Source: JBGPBY01 sp041481485 (GTDB taxonomy: Bacteria > Acidobacteriota > Terriglobia > 20CM-2-55-15). From it: a stretch of 19,526 nucleotides of DNA. Both the position numbers and the translations under genes were made by a program. Under the pieces are notes generated by a model. That model did not search any database. It saw only the letters and a program-made list of their open reading frames with translations, and was not told where the DNA came from. The stretch spans positions 1 through 19,526 of the forward strand of contig JBGPBY010000070.1 of the NCBI GenBank assembly GCA_041481485.1, in the 5' to 3' direction. Shown in pieces: positions 14,989 through 19,526 of this stretch; the first letter of the stretch is position 1, and each line of letters opens with the position of its first letter.

Positions 14989-17781
14989 TCAGCGCGCTGC
15001 GGACACAGGAATCAACCGAACCGGGCCCAACAGCCCGGAAGGCAACGGCCGGATTTTCTGCAAGTCCTGAACTTGAAAGCGCTCGCCGTACCGCAGGTTG
15101 AGCAGCCGGTAGTCCGGCAAAGCGTGGCCGGCCATGAAGTTCATGGCGGTGTTGGCAACCTCGATACGCAACCGATTCTGTCCGCGGCGCAGGAACGACG
15201 TCACATCTAGTAAATACGGTGCGTGCCAGACTGATCCGGCGCGCTGATCATTGATATAGACAACGGCAGCATCCCGAACCGGAGCTTCAAGCGTCGCGCG
15301 CATTCCATTGGCGCCGCGTGCTCCGGCCGCGTCCGGCGTTTCCGGCCGCGCGTCGCCGAAATCGAGGCGGACCTCAACGCCGTCGCGCAGTAAGGCATCC
15401 GGCACAACGAAGGTGTTCTCATAGGTCGCGACGCCGGAGAAGTATCGCGTCTCGTCATCGCTCTCCCAGGAGTGGAGCGTTTCCATCTGCTTCCGCACAC
15501 CGCCGGATCCACCGGTTCCAAACGTCACCTGCCAGCCTGTCGTGATGTTCACGGGCTCCGGGACAACCGCGGAACCGGTGCGAGCGGCAGCAGGAAGCGA
15601 GCGATTCGTGAAAACCAGAACACGGGAACCGTAAGGCTCGAGTTCGAGATTCACCGTTGTCGAAGTGTTCGTTTGCGTCTCAATGCGGGCGGCCGTGACG
15701 CTGCCGGTAATCGGATCCCACCACTCCGGTTTCAAATCCTTCACCCGAAACGACGCTTTCGCGTTCTTGGCGACGTCGGCGGTATTGGCAAGGAAATAGA
15801 CTTCCGCTTCACCAACGTGGCGATGGATAAAGCCGATTTCGGGAACCGCAGGTGAAAATGAAACGTCGGGTTGAAGCCGCGCGGCTAATGCGGCTGCGAG
15901 TCCCGCCTTTTCGTCGGTGATAAGCCTGGCGGCCGGGGATGCGCCTTCAAACAGGCTACGCGACAGGTCGGAGAAACGTTGCCGGTCCTGCTGGGCGATG
16001 ATGAATCCCGGATTGCCTGCGGGAGTGCGTTTTGCTGCGATCAGCGCTCCGCCGCCACGCGCGAGATCTCCGAGCTTTTGAAGCGTCTCAATGGGCATGC
16101 GTTCGACGTTCGGCAGGATCACGGCTCTGTACGTGTTGGCGCCTAACCGCAGTGCGCCGTTTTCTACTCTTCCGTTTTGCTTAAGGATGTCGTCGTCAAA
16201 GAAGTCGAAGTTGTATCCGGCAGCCAGCAGAGCCGGGATCAAATCCGATCCGACTCTCTGCCTCAGCACTTCAAACAGATTGACATTCCCATTCGTGAAG
16301 CTGCCCCACGCATCATCGTTGGGAAGATAGATGGCGACGTCGTTTGCCGGTTGTCCCTGCCGCAGCAGGAAACTGACGCGCTGCAGGTATCGCGTCACGT
16401 CGGGCATCACGATCCACCACGGATTCTTGTCATTGAATGCCGCCGCTGCGTAAAAATGCCATCCTGGATAGGCTGTGCTCTCGGGGCTGTAAGGCCAGCC
16501 GTGTCCGATGAGTTGATTGATTCCTTGAAGAAAATGGCGGTCCGCTTCCGCTTTCATATCGAGCGGCGTGGCGCGGAACGGTGGCGAGTCCAGCCAGGTC
16601 CATGTCTCAGAAGACGTGACCGGCCGGCCGTAGATGTGACTTGCCGACGAGGCCCACCGCGCCGCCGTGAGCCGGTCCCATTGAGAACCTCCTTCACCCT
16701 CGCTGAGATCGACAAACGCATTGCTCGATAACGCGACCGCCGGAGTGCCGTACGCCTGGACGCGAAGCCGGGTGCCGTTTCGACTGGACCATTCATGCAT
16801 CGGGGTGAGGAACCGCTCGTTGAATAATTCAGTCAACGTCTTTCCCCAATCGCGACGAAAAGCCGCGGCATCATCGCCCGCGCCTGTGGCGAGAGCAACC
16901 AGGTGCGGCTTCAGGTCGTACCCTCTCCGCCGTTGGAACTCTCCAGGAAAGTCAGCGGTCCAGTCCGAGTTATAGACCTCAAGACTGTCGGTGAAGACAG
17001 CGTACGGGCGATTGGCGCCTGCGGCCTTGATCATCGGGTCGGCCACATTCGAAAGGTAGTTGCGGATCGCGAGAGCATCGAAATGATCGAGGACATATCC
17101 TTCTGCTCCCACTGCAGGACGCTTGACCTGCATCCCTGAGCGGCTCGAAATGAAAAAGAATACCGTGTTTGCGCCTTGAAGACCGGACGGAAGCCACGCG
17201 GCTCCGTCATGAAGGTCCGTGATTTCGCGAGCATCGTCGGAAAACTGGTTCCGGCCCACAGAGCGCGCAACGAATGCTGCAATCAGTTGCTCGCCGGCGC
17301 CGATCCTGGGCAACGTGACGCGTTGTGCGCCGCCGGCAACATCGGTCCTCTCAACGCGCAGCCGTCCTGCAGCCTGTGCAATCGGTACGGACGGCCCTCC
17401 ATACGGCCAGCCGCTGCCCAGCGTCAGGTCGAAGCGCAGACCGAGTTCCCTGGCTTTCCCAGCCGTGAAGCGCACGGCATCAAGGAAATCATCGGAGAGA
17501 TAGGGAAGAGTCTTGATCCCCGTTTTCGCGTCATCCAACTCGAGTGGATAGACAGGTTGAACTTCGAAGCCACCAATCCCTCCCTCTTTCATTTTCCGCA
17601 TCTCTCGCTCGAGCTGAGGCTTTGTGACGGCAGGGCCAAACCACCACCACCGCATCATCACGCGACTGTCGTCGGGTGGATTCTGAAAGAGCTTTTGAAG
17701 GTCCGCAATGCTTCCATTTCCGCCGCTTTGGCCGATGTAGACCAGCGGTACAAGCAGGAGGATTGTCGCCAGGCGTCTCAT
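14989..17781 (-). CDS. Alpha-L-rhamnosidase, glycoside hydrolase family 106, secreted
   Basis: A 930-aa enzyme predicted to cut terminal alpha-L-rhamnose from glycans outside the cytoplasm. The signal peptide MRRLATILLLVPLVYIGQ fits the ATG at 17781. Family GH106 is indicated by the N-terminal block MMRWWWFGPAVTKPQLEREM followed by GIGGFEVQPVYPL (residues about 42-80), the barrel segments LRFDLTLGSGWPYGG and YAVFTDSLEVYNSDWT, and SSETWTWLDSPPFRATP further on. The C-terminal part (about 750-925) has galactose-binding-like segments, including VVYINDQRAGSVWHAPYLLDV and RRGQNRLRIEVANTAMN. The length is within the family range. It is the first gene of the operon, followed after three bases by the sugar importer. 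I cannot assign the catalytic Glu residues with confidence. The natural substrate (pectin side chains, flavonoid glycosides or bacterial polysaccharide) is unknown. No Shine-Dalgarno precedes the start. Confidence 0.9.
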   Translation of the reverse strand: MRRLATILLLVPLVYIGQSGGNGSIADLQKLFQNPPDDSRVMMRWWWFGPAVTKPQLEREMRKMKEGGIGGFEVQPVYPLELDDAKTGIKTLPYLSDDFLDAVRFTAGKARELGLRFDLTLGSGWPYGGPSVPIAQAAGRLRVERTDVAGGAQRVTLPRIGAGEQLIAAFVARSVGRNQFSDDAREITDLHDGAAWLPSGLQGANTVFFFISSRSGMQVKRPAVGAEGYVLDHFDALAIRNYLSNVADPMIKAAGANRPYAVFTDSLEVYNSDWTADFPGEFQRRRGYDLKPHLVALATGAGDDAAAFRRDWGKTLTELFNERFLTPMHEWSSRNGTRLRVQAYGTPAVALSSNAFVDLSEGEGGSQWDRLTAARWASSASHIYGRPVTSSETWTWLDSPPFRATPLDMKAEADRHFLQGINQLIGHGWPYSPESTAYPGWHFYAAAAFNDKNPWWIVMPDVTRYLQRVSFLLRQGQPANDVAIYLPNDDAWGSFTNGNVNLFEVLRQRVGSDLIPALLAAGYNFDFFDDDILKQNGRVENGALRLGANTYRAVILPNVERMPIETLQKLGDLARGGGALIAAKRTPAGNPGFIIAQQDRQRFSDLSRSLFEGASPAARLITDEKAGLAAALAARLQPDVSFSPAVPEIGFIHRHVGEAEVYFLANTADVAKNAKASFRVKDLKPEWWDPITGSVTAARIETQTNTSTTVNLELEPYGSRVLVFTNRSLPAAARTGSAVVPEPVNITTGWQVTFGTGGSGGVRKQMETLHSWESDDETRYFSGVATYENTFVVPDALLRDGVEVRLDFGDARPETPDAAGARGANGMRATLEAPVRDAAVVYINDQRAGSVWHAPYLLDVTSFLRRGQNRLRIEVANTAMNFMAGHALPDYRLLNLRYGERFQVQDLQKIRPLPSGLLGPVRLIPVSAAR

Positions 17782-17789
17782 AGCGCGCT

Positions 17790-17795
17790 ATCTTA
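17790..17795 (-). promoter_or_regulatory. Candidate -10 box of the rhamnose operon (leaderless start)
   Basis: TAAGAT lies eight bases before the ATG at 17781, and no purine-rich ribosome site precedes that ATG. If used, transcription would begin at or within a few bases of the start codon. There is no good -35 at 16-18 bases. TCGACA is 20 bases upstream, inside the right arm of an inverted repeat, which would suit an activator-dependent promoter. Confidence 0.35.
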
Positions 17796-17814
17796 TCGCC
17801 GACCCTCGGCACTG

Positions 17815-17842
17815 CTGTCGAAAAATAAATGCTAATCGACAG
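17815..17842. promoter_or_regulatory. Inverted repeat upstream of the rhamnose operon, possible operator
   Basis: CTGTCGA (17815-17821) and TCGACAG (17836-17842) are perfect seven-base inverted arms separated by 14 AT-rich bases. The element lies 34-61 bases before the rhamnosidase ATG. If the message is leaderless this is the -34 to -61 zone, typical for an activator site. No T-run follows, so a terminator is unlikely. The cognate regulator is not in the window. Confidence 0.45.
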
Positions 17843-18139
17843 GCAGCTGTCTGCACCCGCCTGGGCAGGCCGGGGCAGACCGGAAATCTGAGCTCTGGTT
17901 TTGAGAATTTCGAGGGTTTTTGAAGGGACCCTTACCCAGTCGTCAGCGGCTTGCGTGGCTCTCTCAACTGAAGCACATTTCCGCCTTCTTCGACGACGTA
18001 GAGGTCGCGTAAGAGATGGTGTGAAGGGCAGGAGTGCAGGCAGGGCGTTCGATTTCCCGTCCACGACAACCACAGTCAGCACAAGCGCGGGGAGGTTCTG
18101 TTGATGCTCGATCTGCTTGATCAAACAAGCAGCAAAATC

Positions 18140-18895
18140 TCATCTTTCCTGGCGAAGAGCTATGTTGACCGAACGGGGAAAGATTTCGGTGACGTCTCCA
18201 TCCAGCCGTAAAGAAACCCGTTCGTCCCCATCGTGATCCGTTGGACCACGGTTGATGATGACGTAAGGAATGCCGCGCTGTGCTGCGATTAGAGGCAATG
18301 AAGAGGCCGGATACACGGACAGCGTAGAACCGAGCGCGACCACTAGATCAGATCTCGTGGCAGCTTCCGATGCGCGCTGAAGCGAATCCGGATCGAGATT
18401 TTGACCAAAGCTGATCGTCGCGAATTTCAGAAATCCCCGGCAGGCACAGAGAGGCGCTCGGTGGTTGGCGCGGAAGGATTCAAGATGTGGCCGAGGATCG
18501 CCACGCCAATGACACGCCTGGCATTCGACGAATGAATTAGTGCCATGGAGCTCAACGAGTCGATCATGACCTGTTCCTGCCAACAAATGCAACCCATCGA
18601 TGTTCTGGGTAACGACCAGTAAGATCTTGTCCGCTCGTTCGAGCTGAACAATGGCGCGGTGCACCGCGTTTGGCTGGGCCCGCGAAATTGAAGACCACGC
18701 TTCCAGTTTGTAGTCCCAGTGTTCAACGCGAGCGGCTTCCGATGTCATGAACTCCTGGTAGTAGACGGGCTTCCGGCGTGACCAAACGCCTTGCGGTCCA
18801 CGAAAGTCGGGAATGCCGCTAGCTGTAGAAATACCGGCTCCTGTGAACACCAATATCTGGCGCGCACGTTGGAGATAGCCGGCCAACTTTTCCAT
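18140..18895 (-). CDS. SIR2-family NAD-dependent protein deacylase
   Basis: A 251-aa cytoplasmic sirtuin that would remove acyl groups from lysines using NAD+, giving O-acyl-ADP-ribose and nicotinamide. Motifs: GAGISTASGIPDFRG at 19-33, TQNIDGLH at 96-103, catalytic His117 in ELHG, zinc Cys125/Cys128 and Cys150/Cys152, GSTLSVYPAS for the NAD ribose, and INRGPTDHD near the C-terminus. Length and motifs look complete. The start is ATG 18895; a TTG 18 codons further up adds nothing family-like. The GIPDFRGPQGVW stretch matches the wording of SIRT6/SIRT7-type proteins more than the E. coli CobB form. No Ala-x-x-Tyr/Arg desuccinylase signature was picked out. No Shine-Dalgarno is present; TAAAAT lies seven bases before the ATG. 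No acyl-CoA synthetase or acetyltransferase neighbour is in view. Confidence 0.9.
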   Translation of the reverse strand: MEKLAGYLQRARQILVFTGAGISTASGIPDFRGPQGVWSRRKPVYYQEFMTSEAARVEHWDYKLEAWSSISRAQPNAVHRAIVQLERADKILLVVTQNIDGLHLLAGTGHDRLVELHGTNSFVECQACHWRGDPRPHLESFRANHRAPLCACRGFLKFATISFGQNLDPDSLQRASEAATRSDLVVALGSTLSVYPASSLPLIAAQRGIPYVIINRGPTDHDGDERVSLRLDGDVTEIFPRSVNIALRQER

Positions 18896-18902
18896 AGCGA
18901 AT

Positions 18903-18908
18903 ATTTTA
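18903..18908 (-). promoter_or_regulatory. Candidate -10 box of the sirtuin gene (leaderless start)
   Basis: TAAAAT (five of six matches to TATAAT) ends seven bases before the sirtuin ATG, and no ribosome site lies between. Transcription from it would start at the ATG. I found no convincing -35 at 16-18 bases. Confidence 0.4.
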
Positions 18909-19014
18909 GAACCGAATCCATGTCTCGGCGTATCAGGGTTTCGATCCAAAGCTGGATTCAGGCAACGACTCGGCGAAGGAGGTGTGAAAGTTCTGCAGTT
19001 CGAAAGATCCGTTA

Positions 19015-19028
19015 ACCACGAACGTGGT
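19015..19028. repeat. Short inverted repeat in the sirtuin/DUF1428 intergenic region
   Basis: ACCACG (19015-19020) and CGTGGT (19023-19028) are inverted copies around AA. It sits between two divergent genes, 63 bases before the DUF1428 start, and could be an operator. It has no T-run, so it is not a terminator. Confidence 0.3.
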
Positions 19029-19090
19029 GGGGAGCAGCCCTATTCTCAGGTAAACTTGTCTCTTTGAAAATCAACAATGGAGGCCAGCGC

Positions 19091-19447
19091 ATGACGTACG
19101 TCGATGGATTTGTTATACCGGTGCCCAAGAGCAAGATTGCGGAGTATAAGAAGATGGCGCAAATGGGCAAGAAGATGTGGATGAAGCATGGAGCTCTGCA
19201 GTACTTCGAGTGCATGGGAGACGACCTCGCCGGAATGCCGGGATGCGGCAACTTCAAGACGATGGCCAAACTCAAACCTTCGGAGACGGCTTTCTTCTCC
19301 TTCATCGTCTATAAGAACAAAGCGCACCGCAACGCGGTCAATAAGAAAGTCATAACAGAAATGAAGAAGCAGCCGATGCCGGAGTCGATGCCCTTCGACT
19401 TCAAGCGCATGGCGTACGGTGGCTTCAAAACGCTGGTCCAGGGATAG
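19091..19447 (+). CDS. DUF1428 domain protein (YbaA-like)
   Basis: A 118-aa cytoplasmic protein of the DUF1428/YbaA family: N-terminus MTYVDGFVIPVPKSKIAEYKK, then a helix with KMWMKHGALQYFEC, the strand/loop ETAFFSFIVYKNKAHRNAVNKKV, and the C-terminal MPFDFKRMAYGGFKTLV. The family has a ferredoxin-like (dimeric alpha/beta-barrel) fold and no established biochemical function. Start ATG 19091 follows TGGAGG by seven bases; the frame extends nine codons higher but without family similarity. Length is normal. It is transcribed divergently from the sirtuin, and nothing in the sequence links the two. Confidence 0.85.
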   Translation: MTYVDGFVIPVPKSKIAEYKKMAQMGKKMWMKHGALQYFECMGDDLAGMPGCGNFKTMAKLKPSETAFFSFIVYKNKAHRNAVNKKVITEMKKQPMPESMPFDFKRMAYGGFKTLVQG

Positions 19448-19526
19448 CCTTGAGAACGGGCGATGCCCATGGATGACCTCCGCCATCGAGAGGCTTCGCT
19501 ACAGAACGATCCGGCGAAATTCTGAG
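19448..19526. other. Window end downstream of DUF1428 gene
   Basis: No gene or terminator can be supported. A four-pair hairpin (GGGC-GAT-GCCC) occurs just after the stop, but it is too weak to call. A 21-codon open frame from 19463 ends in TGA at the window edge and looks incidental. Confidence 0.3.

Larger units (their letters stand above)
17782..18139. other. Gap between sirtuin and rhamnose operon
   Basis: This 358-base stretch holds the rhamnose-operon control signals (17782-17842). Between about 17921 and 18130 the minus strand has protein-like translations in two frames. Directly after the sirtuin stop one frame reads LIKQIEHQQNLPALVLTVVVV and then DGKSNALPALLPFT. A second frame takes over with LRDLYVVEEGGNVLQLREPR and soon stops. 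This could be a frameshifted gene remnant, but I recognise no family and the frames may be chance. No RNA gene is evident. Confidence 0.3.

Noticed and set aside
14164..15210. 348-codon plus-strand open frame
   Set aside because: Lies antisense to the well-supported ATPase and rhamnosidase genes; the translation has no domain logic and follows from GC-rich third positions.
17531..18124. 197-codon minus-strand open frame running from the sirtuin gap into the rhamnosidase gene
   Set aside because: Overlaps the rhamnosidase gene in another frame over its second half, Arg-rich low-complexity middle, no ribosome site. Only its first part is mentioned, as a possible remnant.
1..19526. CRISPR arrays, tRNA or rRNA genes, insertion sequences, phage or defence genes
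   Set aside because: No regularly spaced repeats, no cloverleaf-like or rRNA sequence, no transposase or integrase motifs were found on reading both strands.

Overview
The window looks like a piece of an Acidobacteriota chromosome (Solibacter/Bryobacter-like or Vicinamibacteria-like). This rests on content: a very large Oar-like TonB-dependent receptor with an N-terminal carboxypeptidase-regulatory-like domain, a secreted protein built only from such beta-sandwich repeats, a GH106 alpha-L-rhamnosidase and a YtrA-type GntR/ABC cassette. No rRNA, tRNA, CRISPR array, integrase or complete insertion sequence was seen.

Layout, left to right. (1) 1-4426, plus strand: a promoter-like pair, then a 1394-aa outer-membrane TonB-dependent receptor. 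(2) 4509-8484, minus strand: read in transcription order, a secreted alpha/beta hydrolase (8484-7354), then a tight three-gene cassette of GntR/YtrA-type repressor, ABC ATPase and ABC permease (7260-4743), then the headless C-terminal half of a DUF6438-type protein (4721-4509). The repressor gene starts directly below a near-perfect 24-bp palindrome that also holds its promoter. (3) 8749-10443, plus strand: a secreted protein of about five carboxypeptidase-regulatory-like domains, preceded by a perfect 16-bp palindrome. (4) 17781-10484, minus strand: a four-gene L-rhamnose scavenging operon. It encodes a GH106 alpha-L-rhamnosidase, a twin-domain CUT2-type sugar ATPase, a first permease, and a second permease whose frame runs without a stop into a RhaS-like rhamnose-binding protein. 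A terminator hairpin with a T-run lies in the 3' end of the opposing gene. (5) 18895-18140, minus strand: a SIR2-family deacylase with SIRT6-like motif wording. (6) 19091-19447, plus strand: a DUF1428 (YbaA-like) protein.

How the genes work together: the rhamnosidase would release L-rhamnose from plant or microbial polysaccharide outside the cytoplasm. The binding protein would capture it, the two permeases would form the channel and the twin ATPase would drive import. No rhamnose catabolic enzymes or dedicated regulator are in the window. The GntR/ABC cassette looks like a self-regulated cell-envelope or drug-response exporter.

Most unusual points: the in-frame permease-binding-protein fusion that keeps a strong internal ribosome site and whose ancestral stop can be read one frame over; several first genes of transcription units that have no Shine-Dalgarno but a -10-like hexamer 7-11 nt before the ATG (candidate leaderless mRNAs); and the truncated DUF6438 gene abutting the ABC cassette.
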